Shown: positions 6,448 to 15,445 of the stretch, piece after piece
How positions within the stretch are numbered: the first letter of the stretch is position 1
Layout of the letters: every line of letters begins with the position of its first letter
From: a virus
Direction: 5' to 3' (one strand)
DNA length: 64,000 nucleotides
Virus record (IMG/VR): IMGVR_UViG_3300027833_000035
Location: 1 to 64,000 of that record
Translations under genes and position numbers: made by a program
Notes under the pieces: model-generated
What the model was told of the DNA's origin: nothing
The model's input: only the letters and a program-made list of their open reading frames with translations
Databases searched by the model: none

Positions 6448-7193
6448 TGCGACCACAATACGAAATTACTGTACCTTATTATCAGCAACAGGAATCAAAT
6501 GAGCCACAACTCAATTCAGCTGAAGATGGACATCGTTATGCGATGTTTGTTAAGGGTAACGACCATTTAATCGACGGACGAACTTATTGTTTCCAAGACG
6601 AAGATGGTAATTACGTCAGTACTTTCGTAAGCCAATATTCTGATATTATTGAACAAAACCTAGAACCGCGTGTGAAGGAGGGTGTACTTTCTTTACACGC
6701 AAAAGGTTATTTAACTTTTACTAGCTGCCAAGGTCATGCTGACTCAAAGCACAGATATATTGGAGTAGTGTTTAATAATAAAGAACAAAAGAAAGAATTT
6801 ATTGAATCAGTGGATAAACTTAATTGTGGTATCCATTGGTACGATAATTCAATAAACAGTGTTGAAAGACCGTGCCATGAAATACCTTGGTGGTCAGAAG
6901 GTGGTATAACGTTACACATTGTTTATGACGATCAAAAATATAACGAAGCACCACAACAAAGACGCAGACAAAAACCATATACTGATTCAGAACTCACTAA
7001 ATTTTGGAACATACAAACTAATCGTAACTATACTCATTATGAATGTATAGTGTTTTCGTTTGGTTATCCGATGGTAGAGAAAAGTATATGGCATAGAATA
7101 CATAGATGGTTATTCTATAAACAAGATAAGGTTGAAAACTCATATGAAGACTTCCTATCTAAAGCGTCATATCTCCCAGACTATCTTGCATAA
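6447..7193 (+). CDS. Unknown protein, 248 residues, last early gene
   Basis: The start overlaps the GapR-like stop (TAATG), so it belongs to the ligase operon. The 248-residue protein has a Gln-rich N-terminus (YYQQQESNEPQ), a central AKGYLTFTSCQGHADSKHRYIGVVF segment and an aromatic C-terminus. The SCQGH...H residues could be a metal or catalytic site, but I do not recognise the family. It is the final plus-strand gene before the convergent virion block and ends 5 bp before the gp23 terminator hairpin. Confidence 0.65.
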   Translation: MRPQYEITVPYYQQQESNEPQLNSAEDGHRYAMFVKGNDHLIDGRTYCFQDEDGNYVSTFVSQYSDIIEQNLEPRVKEGVLSLHAKGYLTFTSCQGHADSKHRYIGVVFNNKEQKKEFIESVDKLNCGIHWYDNSINSVERPCHEIPWWSEGGITLHIVYDDQKYNEAPQQRRRQKPYTDSELTKFWNIQTNRNYTHYECIVFSFGYPMVEKSIWHRIHRWLFYKQDKVENSYEDFLSKASYLPDYLA

Positions 7194-7218
7194 AAAAAGG
7201 GAAGCCCGAAAGCTTCCC
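7192..7218 (-). terminator. Intrinsic terminator after gp23
   Basis: On the minus strand GGGAAGC (7218-7212), a 6-base loop and GCTTCCC (7205-7199) form a 7-bp GC-rich stem followed by seven Ts (7198-7192). This is a textbook Rho-independent terminator for the leftward late transcript. In the plus direction the A-run comes before the stem, so it would not work well for the early genes. Confidence 0.9.
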
Positions 7219-7248
7219 TAGTTAGTATCGTTAACCGATATCTTATAT

Positions 7249-8556
7249 TTAGAACAAGTTGCTCACTGCTACACGTCTGTAATAAACGTTTGCATTGGCA
7301 GTAAGTGCACCGTTACCTTGAGCTGCGCCACCGGCGAATGGGTTTGATACCATGCCGTAACGAGTCTTAAAGCCGATTTTTGGTTGGAAAGAATTCTCAC
7401 CAACTGCACGAACCATTTGTAACGGCACATATGGGCAATAGAATAGACCAGCATCGAATGATGATGAACCTTTATATCCTACAACCATGTAGTTAGCGCC
7501 TGCATATGGGTCGATATACACTTTGTAACGACCGTTTAGAACACCAGCGAATGTATTGCCTGTGTCGTCAACGTTCAACGAGTTAGAGTTAAGAGCTGGA
7601 GTATAATCTAGTACACCCGCCATTTGAAGTGCTGAAGCAACATCAGATGAACAGATAACCATGTTACCTTTCCCACGTCTTGTTCCTTTAGCAATCGCGT
7701 TAGCTTCTTGCTCGATTTGGAACATAAGACCTTTGAACTTCTCTACTGACCAACGACCGTTAGCATCAACATCTAAGTCGAATGTGCCTGGTGTCGCTGT
7801 TGCAGCTGCACCAGCAACCGCATTTGTGTAGATTGTACGAACTAATTCACGGTTGATTTCCACTAGGATTTCAGACTGTAAGATGTTCGCTAGTTCTGTT
7901 TCAGCATCTAGACCGTGTACGGCTTTAAGATCCTGAGCAAGCTCTGTTGTATATTCAGCTTTCAATGCTCTTGACTTAGCAGCAACAGTAACTTTTTCGA
8001 TTGAGAAAGCCATTTCAGCGAATGCATCGCCAGTTGAACCAAGTGCTTCAGCGTCAGCTGTTGCCATGCCAGTACCAGTTGTTTCTGATCCTGCACCCAA
8101 TGCGTTAGCATGTGTACCTGCACCAGAAAAATCTGTATCAGCTTCGTTGTAGAATACTTCGTTAGCCGCAGCTTGTGTAGTATGTGTTGAACGCATTGCA
8201 AAGATCAAGCCTGTTGGGCCTGTCATTGGCTGAACGCCAGCAATATCGTATGCGATCAAGTTTGGCATTGCACGACGTACTAGTGAAATAAGTACTGGGT
8301 CGTAACCAGCTGTTGGACCGCCAGCGGCTGAAGTAGAAGCGAAACCGCCTGTGCCTACATCGTTTGCAGCTGTTTCAGAAAGTAAGCCTGTCATGTTGGC
8401 AGATAAGTCACCTGACTCCGCTAAAGCTTTTTCTGTGTTTTCAAGAATTGTCGCTGTGACAGATTTCTTGTGGTTGTCTGTAATAGCAGAAAAAGAGGAA
8501 TGCTCCAAGATTGGACCCCATTTTTCAACTAATGCTTGATAGTTTGACTGAGTCAT
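7249..8556 (-). CDS. 23: Major capsid protein gp23
   Basis: This is the shell subunit of the phage head. The 435-residue product has the T4 gp23 plan: an N-terminal prodomain, then SLVRRAMPNLIAYDIAGVQPMTGPTGLIFAMRS and later RGKGNMVICSSDVASAL and GRYKVYIDPYA, ending RRVAVSNLF. A gp21-type cleavage site (Leu-x-Glu) is visible as LLSE at residues 58-61, near where T4 gp23 is cut. The protein is shorter than T4 gp23 (521 residues), as in many marine relatives. It is the last gene of the head block, preceded by a TATAAATA late promoter and followed by a strong terminator, as expected for the most abundant virion protein. An AGGAG ribosome site precedes the start. Confidence 0.95.
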   Translation of the reverse strand: MTQSNYQALVEKWGPILEHSSFSAITDNHKKSVTATILENTEKALAESGDLSANMTGLLSETAANDVGTGGFASTSAAGGPTAGYDPVLISLVRRAMPNLIAYDIAGVQPMTGPTGLIFAMRSTHTTQAAANEVFYNEADTDFSGAGTHANALGAGSETTGTGMATADAEALGSTGDAFAEMAFSIEKVTVAAKSRALKAEYTTELAQDLKAVHGLDAETELANILQSEILVEINRELVRTIYTNAVAGAAATATPGTFDLDVDANGRWSVEKFKGLMFQIEQEANAIAKGTRRGKGNMVICSSDVASALQMAGVLDYTPALNSNSLNVDDTGNTFAGVLNGRYKVYIDPYAGANYMVVGYKGSSSFDAGLFYCPYVPLQMVRAVGENSFQPKIGFKTRYGMVSNPFAGGAAQGNGALTANANVYYRRVAVSNLF

Positions 8557-8590
8557 TAGATTCTATCTCCTTGTTGATTTATTCTGGATA

Positions 8591-8598
8591 TATTTATA
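8591..8598 (-). promoter_or_regulatory. T4-type late promoter for gp23
   Basis: TATAAATA on the minus strand, exactly the T4 late-promoter -10 consensus, 34 bp before the gp23 start codon. Confidence 0.85.
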
Positions 8599-8625
8599 AA
8601 AGTTAAGTTTTTCATTGGTTGGTAA

Positions 8626-9585
8626 TTAGTTACGGTTTAAATACGCTGAAAGAGCATTAATCGTTGAGTGCTCAGAAAGTGTTTGTGTTACTTCTGTGTC
8701 CTCTGTGATAATTGCTTCTTCTTCAGATACTTCCTCAACTACTGGTTTCGCTTTTTTGAAGAACGATTCCTTTAGTGTTGCAAGGTCTGATTTGTAGCTG
8801 TCAACATTATCGAAAGCAAGCTTTTCTGATAGTACTTTAAATCTTTCTTGTTCTACAAGTGTAAGACCTTCAGTCATTTCAGCAAAAATGCCTGATGCAG
8901 TTTGAGCATCAGCAGCTTTTTTAAGCTCAACATTCTCAACAATCGCTTTATTAGCGTCTGCTTTTAATGTTTCAATTTCTTCTTCCAAGCCAGCAACAAC
9001 GTCTAGAGTTTCCTCATCAACATCAATGTTGTGCTCTTCGAATAGGCCTTTAAGACCATCCATTAACGACTCCGCCATTTCTACCTTAATACCGGCTTCA
9101 ATAGCAATTTCGTTTTCTGACATCCACTCTTCTACAACGTAGTCAAGATATGAGTCAAGATTTTCTAACATCTGTTCAACTGATTCATCAAGTGCAGTTT
9201 GCATTGATGTTTCTAAAACTTCTGTTTTCTCAACGATAACTGCATCAGCTTTTACTGTTGCCGCTTCGTTAACCGCAGCTTCGAATACCATAGTTGCTTT
9301 AGCTGTAAATTCTTCTGACAAATCCATGCCTTCGAAAATAGTCGCGATTGACTCTGCTACTTCAATTACTTCTTCTACGATTTCATCAGTTTCTACTTCT
9401 GACTCTTCCGCTTGCATTGGTGCTGGTGCAACTTTATCGGCTGTTGGATCAACCTTTTTGTTTACATCAGCTTTCTTCTTTTTATGTACGCCGCCTGCTG
9501 GTGTAGCAGGATCCATAATTTCTGCAGCAGGTACACCTGCTCCGCCAGATTTTTCGACGAACTTTTCGTCTAAGTCATTTGACAT
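8626..9585 (-). CDS. 22: Prohead core scaffolding protein gp22
   Basis: Position between gp21 and gp23, an acidic helical composition and 319 residues identify this as the main internal scaffold of the prohead. In T4 it is degraded by gp21 during head maturation. The N-terminus is low-complexity (PATPAGGVHKKKKADVNKKVDPTADK), followed by long Glu-rich helices and a coiled-coil-like segment (VAGLEEEIETLKADANKAIVENVELKKA). Many Leu/Ile-x-Glu tripeptides offer protease sites. It has its own TATAAATA promoter 40 bp upstream and an AAAGGAG ribosome site. The call rests on synteny and composition, because gp22 proteins diverge quickly. Confidence 0.85.
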   Translation of the reverse strand: MSNDLDEKFVEKSGGAGVPAAEIMDPATPAGGVHKKKKADVNKKVDPTADKVAPAPMQAEESEVETDEIVEEVIEVAESIATIFEGMDLSEEFTAKATMVFEAAVNEAATVKADAVIVEKTEVLETSMQTALDESVEQMLENLDSYLDYVVEEWMSENEIAIEAGIKVEMAESLMDGLKGLFEEHNIDVDEETLDVVAGLEEEIETLKADANKAIVENVELKKAADAQTASGIFAEMTEGLTLVEQERFKVLSEKLAFDNVDSYKSDLATLKESFFKKAKPVVEEVSEEEAIITEDTEVTQTLSEHSTINALSAYLNRN

Positions 9586-9625
9586 ATGTTCTACTCCTTT
9601 TATTAGATACTTTTTATCTAAGTAT

Positions 9626-9633
9626 TATTTATA
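9626..9633 (-). promoter_or_regulatory. T4-type late promoter for gp22
   Basis: TATAAATA on the minus strand, 40 bp before the gp22 start. Confidence 0.8.
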
Positions 9634-9639
9634 ATAATA

Positions 9640-10338
9640 TTATTTTTCAGCTTTTCTAAGTGAGTTCACAAAACGCTCGAATAATTCAGACGCGGTGCCT
9701 TCATCAATTTTAGTGACAACTCGTCTGATTTGCTTTTCTACTACTTGTTGTATTTCTTCAATAACCTGTTCAATAGGTTCCTGAGCAATCCAGTTACCTG
9801 AGGCTATATCGTAATAGTATTCAGCATTCTCCATAATACCATTTACAAAACATTGTGGTCCGGATGGGTCAGTTACGATGTCGACTGTGGCTAAGTGAAA
9901 GTCATTTTGTACTTCCATAATTCCTTGCGCCGTTGCTTTAACTGAACCTAATCCGCGGGTAGATACACCGATCTTAACACCCTCGTCCATAAATGTTTTG
10001 ACTATCTCACCCATTGGTGTACCAAGAATTTTGGCTTTACCAGTAAAGTTTGATCCCTCTCGTTTCATCTCTGTAATAAGATGAGACACACGATCGCCAT
10101 TAATTGTAGGTCCGTCTGGGTGACCTAATTCTCCTAGCGCTCGCTTTGTTTCTACAAAATCAGAATTATATCTGATCATTTCTTTTTCTAAAATCTGCGA
10201 CGGATAAATTCTTCCGTTGCGGTTTTTAATATCACCTTGCATAAAGATACCTTCGATGAAATGAGTTTTCTTACCCGTTTCTTCGTTCATTTCTACAGCA
10301 ACGTTACATTCTTCTACAACTTCTGTTATTAATCTCAT
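9640..10338 (-). CDS. 21: Prohead core protease gp21
   Basis: This serine protease cleaves the scaffold and capsid proteins during head maturation. The 232-residue sequence shows the gp21/herpes-assemblin-like plan: GELGHPDG with the catalytic His at residue 73, GVSTRGLG with the nucleophile Ser at residue 126, and LATVDIVTDPSGP with the acidic partners. The C-terminal 60 residues are a Glu-rich tail (EQVIEEIQQVVEKQIRRVV) likely removed by self-cleavage. Its place between the scaffold and portal genes is the T4 arrangement. A TATAAATA promoter overlaps the stop of the upstream gene. Confidence 0.92.
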   Translation of the reverse strand: MRLITEVVEECNVAVEMNEETGKKTHFIEGIFMQGDIKNRNGRIYPSQILEKEMIRYNSDFVETKRALGELGHPDGPTINGDRVSHLITEMKREGSNFTGKAKILGTPMGEIVKTFMDEGVKIGVSTRGLGSVKATAQGIMEVQNDFHLATVDIVTDPSGPQCFVNGIMENAEYYYDIASGNWIAQEPIEQVIEEIQQVVEKQIRRVVTKIDEGTASELFERFVNSLRKAEK

Positions 10339-10361
10339 ATCCTAGATCCTTTAGTTTTTTT

Positions 10362-10369
10362 TATTTATA
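10362..10369 (-). promoter_or_regulatory. T4-type late promoter for gp21
   Basis: TATAAATA on the minus strand, 23 bp before the gp21 start and overlapping the stop codon of the upstream gene. Confidence 0.8.
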
Positions 10370-11243
10370 ACGCTTCACGGGCAAATCCAACGATTTCTTT
10401 AAACCCTGCTTCGTCTTTCATCATTACCTTTTCCATATCTCTACGGTTTTTAGCATTAAGGTTTTTATAAAAGTCGTTTAAAAGTTTAGCATCTTGTTTG
10501 GACACCTTTGCATTTTTACCATTCTTTAATTTCAAGTTACCCACTCTAATAGCTTCGTCTAATGTTCCAATAAAGCTTTCATTAGTTTTAATAACATCTT
10601 GGCCGCGATCGTCAGTTTTATTAGATCTAAGCTTTTTCATAACTGTACGTGTTTTACCATCTGGTCCTGTTTGAGTAACCATATGTTTCATCGCAGAGGA
10701 AGTCGTTTCAACTACGTCAACTTCCTCATTTGACTTTTTTCGCGTACGCATAATTGCGAAGTCGTGTCCGTCAATTTTCCCGTTTTTGTTATGGTCAAGT
10801 TTTTTCTGTTTACCTGATAAAGCTTCATTCCATTTAGCGAATGCTAAATCTGAAACCTTTTCGGAAACTTCTTCTTTTTTATCCCAAGGAGCTTTAGCTA
10901 GAGTAACTTTTTTCTTGCCTTCTTTTGATGCAGCAGTAGCTTTATCAAGTGCAGCCTGTGTAGCCATCTCTTTTGATTCGTTTGCTCTAAATTGGCTGAA
11001 CTTACGACCTTTACGTAATACCGGCTCTTGATCTGGTTTATCACCATAAGCTTGATCGTAATTAGCATCGTCTTCTTGGTCAGCAGGACGTGCAGCTTTT
11101 GTCTTTCCAATATCACCACTGAATTGACTATCAGGTGCTACAGGATGTTGCCCAGGTTTTTGGTTGTGTTGATCTTTGAAAGCTTTTTCTTCCGAAGATT
11201 TCGGTTGAGCAACTTCGCTAAGGATATTCTTAAAACTTTTCAT
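10365..11243 (-). CDS. Putative prohead core protein (gp67/gp68 position), EF-hand-like motif
   Basis: This 292-residue, charged, low-complexity protein sits between portal gp20 and protease gp21, where T4 has the small prohead core genes 67 and 68. That position supports a core or capsid-associated role. Residues near 155 contain DHNKNGKIDGHDF, which matches the calcium-binding loop of an EF-hand or dockerin repeat. The N-terminal third is disordered in composition (Gln, Pro, Asp, Lys). The C-terminal third is helical (NFYKNLNAKNRRDMEKVMM). I take ATG 11243 as the start rather than the preceding GTG because AGGAG lies 8 bp before it. Its exact role is not known. Confidence 0.6.
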   Translation of the reverse strand: MKSFKNILSEVAQPKSSEEKAFKDQHNQKPGQHPVAPDSQFSGDIGKTKAARPADQEDDANYDQAYGDKPDQEPVLRKGRKFSQFRANESKEMATQAALDKATAASKEGKKKVTLAKAPWDKKEEVSEKVSDLAFAKWNEALSGKQKKLDHNKNGKIDGHDFAIMRTRKKSNEEVDVVETTSSAMKHMVTQTGPDGKTRTVMKKLRSNKTDDRGQDVIKTNESFIGTLDEAIRVGNLKLKNGKNAKVSKQDAKLLNDFYKNLNAKNRRDMEKVMMKDEAGFKEIVGFAREAL

Positions 11244-11270
11244 CACTTAACTCCTAATTTTGTTTGTATA

Positions 11271-11278
11271 TATTTATA
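11271..11278 (-). promoter_or_regulatory. T4-type late promoter
   Basis: TATAAATA on the minus strand, about 27 bp before the ATG of the gp67/68-position gene. Confidence 0.8.
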
Positions 11279-11297
11279 TGAATTTGTTGTTCTCATT

Positions 11298-12818
11298 TTA
11301 TTCTTCTGCCTCTTCTGGAGGGTTTTCCTTGGCTTCAGCTTCAATTTGATCCTTCATGTCACCCATTTCTTCTTCTGACATGCGGAGAACATTGCGTAAT
11401 ACCCATTCTCTAGAATAGTATGTACCAACATGTTCTTCAACTTCACGTAGAGTACTGAGTCTTTCACGAGTAATTTCAGCTTCTTTAAGCTCTTGGAAAT
11501 AGTTGTCTTGTACAAAATCATAACGAATGGCGTTTTTGATTTCTTTAAATTCTTCTGGCGTTAATATACCTTTAAGCACTAATTGTTTTTCAAGTAATGA
11601 TGTAAAGATAGCTGTAAAACGCGATCTTATTCTTTTGATGAATTTACTAAATTTTAATTCATCACGAGTAATTTCTGAAACACGGCCAAACGAATACATT
11701 GTCTCTGGCTCTAAACGCGATAGCGGAACCTTTAAAGATTTGTATAGTTTACGTTGGAAGTATTGCATATTCGTATCATCTGTTAAACCACCAGCATTTC
11801 CACCTGGCATAGTGTCAACTTCTGTTGTACGCTCACCACCACGTCGTGGGAACCAAAAGTCTTCGGTCATAGTCATCATTTTACGAGCATCATTGATTTC
11901 TCCAGTAGATGAGTCATATTGTAGTTTGTTCTTATGACGAACCATCATATCTCTTATATACTGCTCAGCTTTTGATTTAGGTAAGTTGCCAACGTCAATG
12001 TAGAACACTCGTCTTTCAGGAGCTCGTGTAATAGTGTAAATAACTGTTGCATCTTCCAACATCCTTAACTGGTTGAGCGGTTTAATTGAAGGATGTAAAT
12101 AAGATAATACTAATGAATTGTTTTCATTCATTACGCCTGAAGTAATTCTAGCGATAGAGTCCTTAGCAATCTTATATCCTTGAGCAGTACCACCACTTGC
12201 TGAGCTCGATTTATTTGAGCCAAAACCTGTTTCAGAATACATATAATATTCTGCTTTTACTTTCTTAACTGGGATACCTGAATGTGGATCCTTTTCGCGT
12301 TTATCAACTTCACGGATGAGTTTTAGTTTGCGCGGATCTACATATCGTAATTCTTTAATCCCATCTGGGATATTATCCGGATCAATAATAACGTGATAGT
12401 TTAAACGACCATCAACGTAGAATTTTTGAAACGTTTCATATGCTGTTGTAGAAAAATCTAATAATGATAATATGTTATCAAACTCTTCTATAACTATTTT
12501 CTTAACTTTGTCTGGTAAATCTGTCTCGTCCAAAAGAACTTCAACAACTTTATCATCTGTATCTACACTAATCGCTTCGTTGATTACTTCGTCAACAGCT
12601 TGTGCAATTTCTGGCTGGTGTGCTAAACCTCGGTATTTTGATACCAATTCTGATTCAGTTTTAGCAGTTCCTTCCATATCCAAGAGTGTACTATAGAAGC
12701 CACCCATTGCATTACCAACGGTGATAGCTCCATCGTCATTTTGAGGCTCAACAAAAGAGGAAGGTGTAAAACCCTCCTCTTCAGCGTCTCGTTTAATATC
12801 AAAACCAAAAATCTTCAT
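11298..12818 (-). CDS. 20: Portal vertex protein gp20
   Basis: Twelve copies of this protein form the ring through which DNA enters and leaves the head. The 506-residue length is close to T4 gp20 (524). Family hallmarks are clear: LAHQPEIAQAVDEVINEAI, LDFSTTAYETFQKFYVDGRLNYHVI, IKELRYVDPRKLKLIREV, APERRVFYIDVGNLPKSKAEQYI, DARKMMTMTEDFWFPRR and RVSEITRDELKFSKFIKRIRSRF. The extreme C-terminus is acidic (EAEAKENPPEEAEE). It follows tail tube gp19 in T4 order. No exact late promoter lies directly upstream, so it is probably read through from gp18/gp19. Confidence 0.96.
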   Translation of the reverse strand: MKIFGFDIKRDAEEEGFTPSSFVEPQNDDGAITVGNAMGGFYSTLLDMEGTAKTESELVSKYRGLAHQPEIAQAVDEVINEAISVDTDDKVVEVLLDETDLPDKVKKIVIEEFDNILSLLDFSTTAYETFQKFYVDGRLNYHVIIDPDNIPDGIKELRYVDPRKLKLIREVDKREKDPHSGIPVKKVKAEYYMYSETGFGSNKSSSASGGTAQGYKIAKDSIARITSGVMNENNSLVLSYLHPSIKPLNQLRMLEDATVIYTITRAPERRVFYIDVGNLPKSKAEQYIRDMMVRHKNKLQYDSSTGEINDARKMMTMTEDFWFPRRGGERTTEVDTMPGGNAGGLTDDTNMQYFQRKLYKSLKVPLSRLEPETMYSFGRVSEITRDELKFSKFIKRIRSRFTAIFTSLLEKQLVLKGILTPEEFKEIKNAIRYDFVQDNYFQELKEAEITRERLSTLREVEEHVGTYYSREWVLRNVLRMSEEEMGDMKDQIEAEAKENPPEEAEE

Positions 12819-12837
12819 TTATTCACTTTCTCATTAT

Positions 12838-13371
12838 TTAAGTAGTTGGAATGCCGGTGTTACCCTCAACACGCCATAAGTCATATTGGAATGTTACGTT
12901 GAATTCCTCAATCGTATCAGCTTGTCCCCAATCCATTTGGATACCGTCGATACCGACTGGATGCATGCCTTCAAAGATGTATGTTCTAAGAATTGAACCA
13001 TCTTTACTAAACTGGGTAATTTGCCCAGTTGATTTATAGTCTTGTGGTAATGCTCTGGTGTTTGAGTCATGCGAGTTAATCGCGTTTGACCAAGCTTCCA
13101 TTGCATTTCGTACTGCGAAATCTTCATCGTTGATTACGGTCACGGACCAATCTGCGAATGTTCTATCACCGGCATACTTGACCTGACGGCCGAAGTAAGG
13201 TACCACAAATTGCCCCACAGTGGATTCTGGGATGCCTGCTGAGCGTATCATAAACGGAGTTTTGATGTCAGCCTCTGGAGCAATTGGGTTAGTGATTTGA
13301 CATTGGAACAGGGTAGGACGTGCACCGCCACCGACGAGCTCTGATTTGAACTGGTTGATATTGAATGCCAT
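12838..13371 (-). CDS. 19: Tail tube protein gp19
   Basis: This 177-residue protein (T4 gp19 has 163) forms the inner tube of the contractile tail. Typical segments are MAFNINQFKSEL, FMIRSAGIPESTVGQFVVPYFGRQVKYAGDR, TVTVINDEDFAVRNAMEAW and IDGIQMDWGQADTIEEFNVTFQYD, the usual end of gp19 homologues. It lies between the sheath and portal genes. A 7/8 match to the late promoter (AATAAATA) lies about 25 bp upstream, overlapping the end of gp18. Confidence 0.95.
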   Translation of the reverse strand: MAFNINQFKSELVGGGARPTLFQCQITNPIAPEADIKTPFMIRSAGIPESTVGQFVVPYFGRQVKYAGDRTFADWSVTVINDEDFAVRNAMEAWSNAINSHDSNTRALPQDYKSTGQITQFSKDGSILRTYIFEGMHPVGIDGIQMDWGQADTIEEFNVTFQYDLWRVEGNTGIPTT

Positions 13372-13395
13372 TTTGTTTCTCCTATTTTCTATTCT

Positions 13396-13403
13396 TATTT
13401 ATT
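13396..13403 (-). promoter_or_regulatory. Possible late promoter for gp19
   Basis: AATAAATA on the minus strand, one mismatch from the T4 late consensus, 24 bp before the gp19 start. The spacing agrees with the exact late promoters. Confidence 0.45.
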
Positions 13404-15355
13404 TAAGTTAACTGACCGACAATTTCATCAAATTCAATACCGGTTCTAGTTGCAACGAATGTTAATTCGATTACGTTAATAGAACGAGCTGGTTTAATGA
13501 AGATGCTTGCGCGGAATTTATTTTGGTCAATTACCTCAGGAGTATTAACGGTTGAGTCACTGATTACTCGGTAATCAATAATACCACGTCTTCCTTGGAT
13601 ATCACGTAAGAATGGATCTACAATGTTTCTAAACTGTGTTTGAGTGAATTCGTCATTCAATTCAAACAAGAAGCTTTGAGCTGCAGTCGCAATTGATTTT
13701 TCAACCGCAATAAACAACCTACGAACATTTAATCTATCAAACGCAGATGAAACACCTAATCCTGTTTTATCACCAAATAGTACAATACCTTGACCTACTT
13801 GTGATACAACTGGGTTGATGTCTGAGCCATACAATAAATCTCTCATTGCTTTGTTAGGGTTAAACGCTAACTTAACAACATTTTTGATTATACCTTTTCT
13901 AAAGCCAGCTGGTGATTCCCATGCTTCAACTCTAGCAGCCAAACCGGCCATATCACCGTTTAATGGTGTCCAACGATATACATCGTTATACTTATCATAG
14001 CGGTATTTGTATCCAGAGTCAATGAATGTGTATGACGAATTTTGTACCTTGTTACGATATGCAATTGCATTAGTAAGTTTTGCATTTGTTTTTAGTTCGG
14101 TAACCACTGCTTCTTTAGATGGTGAGATAAACGCAACGCAATCTTTTCTTGTGTCACAGATATTAGAAACAATGTAGTTTGCTCTTACTGCAGCATCATC
14201 ACCTTTACCTTGTAATACGAACGCAATGTCGATTTCATTAGCACTTCTTAAAGTATCATATGCTGCGCCTAATTGAGCTAAGGTAGCTGTTTCTTCAGAT
14301 AATGCAGTATTTCCATTAGGATTTCCACCTGAGAATGATTCATATTTAGCAATTGCCGTAGATGCAGTACCAATTGGAAGAGTGTTAGCGACTGATACCC
14401 AAGATGAGAAGTTTTCAATCACTGTACCATAATAATTAGCGGTACCTTGTGGTGAAACTGCACCAACTGTTGTTGAAATGTTTTCGAATTTTTCTAGTAT
14501 AAATCCTGCAGTACCAGAAATTTCTCCACCTGCGTCAATAACCGCTACGTGAATGTGGTTAGCGTCTGGCTTTTTGGAGAATGTTCCTCCATGTTGCCAT
14601 TTCTTTTTCATTGATAGTGCAGCTAAGTCTGTTTCAGCTAATGTGTATTTGTTAAAGAACTCAATGTCATATGTACGTAGAGCTAAGAATGAAGTATTTG
14701 CATCTCCTGGCGTTGCTTCAGCATTTACTTCTGTTTCTGTAAATGTCTTAATTCTCATTTCTTGGTAACCAACTGATTCATTACCAATTTCTAATACGTC
14801 GCCTGCAATTAAGTCTTGTAGGTTTTGAGTGTTAGCAGTTTCAAATTGAAGGATAGAAGAGTTAAATTCAATAACTTGATCTATTTGATTATTTGAAACT
14901 TTATTTGTTGGAATTCCTGCAACTGCAACGAATTCACTTTCAAAGCCTGTTGATGATACCCAAGCAACTTCTAATGAGTCACCAAGTCCACCTTTATATT
15001 TAGCCTTGAATGCACCGTAATAACTATCGTCTGAGACGACATCGTTATTTGCATCAAGTGTGATGTCTAGTATTGTACTGTCAGCTTCAGTTGAACCGTC
15101 GTCTGCACGAACAACATACAGTGCATTTGAGTACGATAAGTAATCTGCAGCTGTAAAAAATGTTTCGTAATTATCATCAGTAGGTGTTCCAAAACGATCT
15201 ACGAGTTGGTTTTCTGATGATAGCAATAATGGTTCGTTAGTCGGGCCCCACCTAAACACACCAGCTATAGCAGCAGGTGGATTTGAGATGGCTGGTACTG
15301 CCTGAGAAGCATCAACTTCCCGAACTATAACAGAGGGACTTACGGAAAAAGCCAT
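13403..15355 (-). CDS. 18: Tail sheath protein gp18
   Basis: This contractile sheath subunit is 650 residues long (T4 gp18 has 659). It opens with the classic AFSVSPSVIVREVDASQAVPAISNPPAAIAGVFRWGP. It closes with the conserved C-terminal domain: LNVRRLFIAVEKSIATAAQSFLFELND, then FLRDIQGRRGIIDYRVISD and the IFIKPARSINVIELTFVATRTG end. These C-terminal strands link neighbouring subunits in the sheath mesh. The middle is the variable, surface-exposed part. A TATAAATA promoter lies 62 bp upstream. Confidence 0.96.
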   Translation of the reverse strand: MAFSVSPSVIVREVDASQAVPAISNPPAAIAGVFRWGPTNEPLLLSSENQLVDRFGTPTDDNYETFFTAADYLSYSNALYVVRADDGSTEADSTILDITLDANNDVVSDDSYYGAFKAKYKGGLGDSLEVAWVSSTGFESEFVAVAGIPTNKVSNNQIDQVIEFNSSILQFETANTQNLQDLIAGDVLEIGNESVGYQEMRIKTFTETEVNAEATPGDANTSFLALRTYDIEFFNKYTLAETDLAALSMKKKWQHGGTFSKKPDANHIHVAVIDAGGEISGTAGFILEKFENISTTVGAVSPQGTANYYGTVIENFSSWVSVANTLPIGTASTAIAKYESFSGGNPNGNTALSEETATLAQLGAAYDTLRSANEIDIAFVLQGKGDDAAVRANYIVSNICDTRKDCVAFISPSKEAVVTELKTNAKLTNAIAYRNKVQNSSYTFIDSGYKYRYDKYNDVYRWTPLNGDMAGLAARVEAWESPAGFRKGIIKNVVKLAFNPNKAMRDLLYGSDINPVVSQVGQGIVLFGDKTGLGVSSAFDRLNVRRLFIAVEKSIATAAQSFLFELNDEFTQTQFRNIVDPFLRDIQGRRGIIDYRVISDSTVNTPEVIDQNKFRASIFIKPARSINVIELTFVATRTGIEFDEIVGQLT

Positions 15356-15417
15356 ATTTTTCTCCTTTATGTATTGAAAACGCGTTAATCTTGTTTTTTA
15401 TATTTTCTTACTGTTGT

Positions 15418-15425
15418 TATTTATA
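15418..15425 (-). promoter_or_regulatory. T4-type late promoter for gp18
   Basis: TATAAATA on the minus strand, 62 bp before the gp18 start codon. Confidence 0.75.
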
Positions 15426-15445
15426 AAAAATGGTATTCTATATAA

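Noticed and set aside
11028-11937. Plus-strand frames of 116 and 136 residues opposite gp20 and the core gene
   Set aside because: They are antisense to gp20, which is certain. They have no regulatory signals, and codon use is that of a shadow frame.
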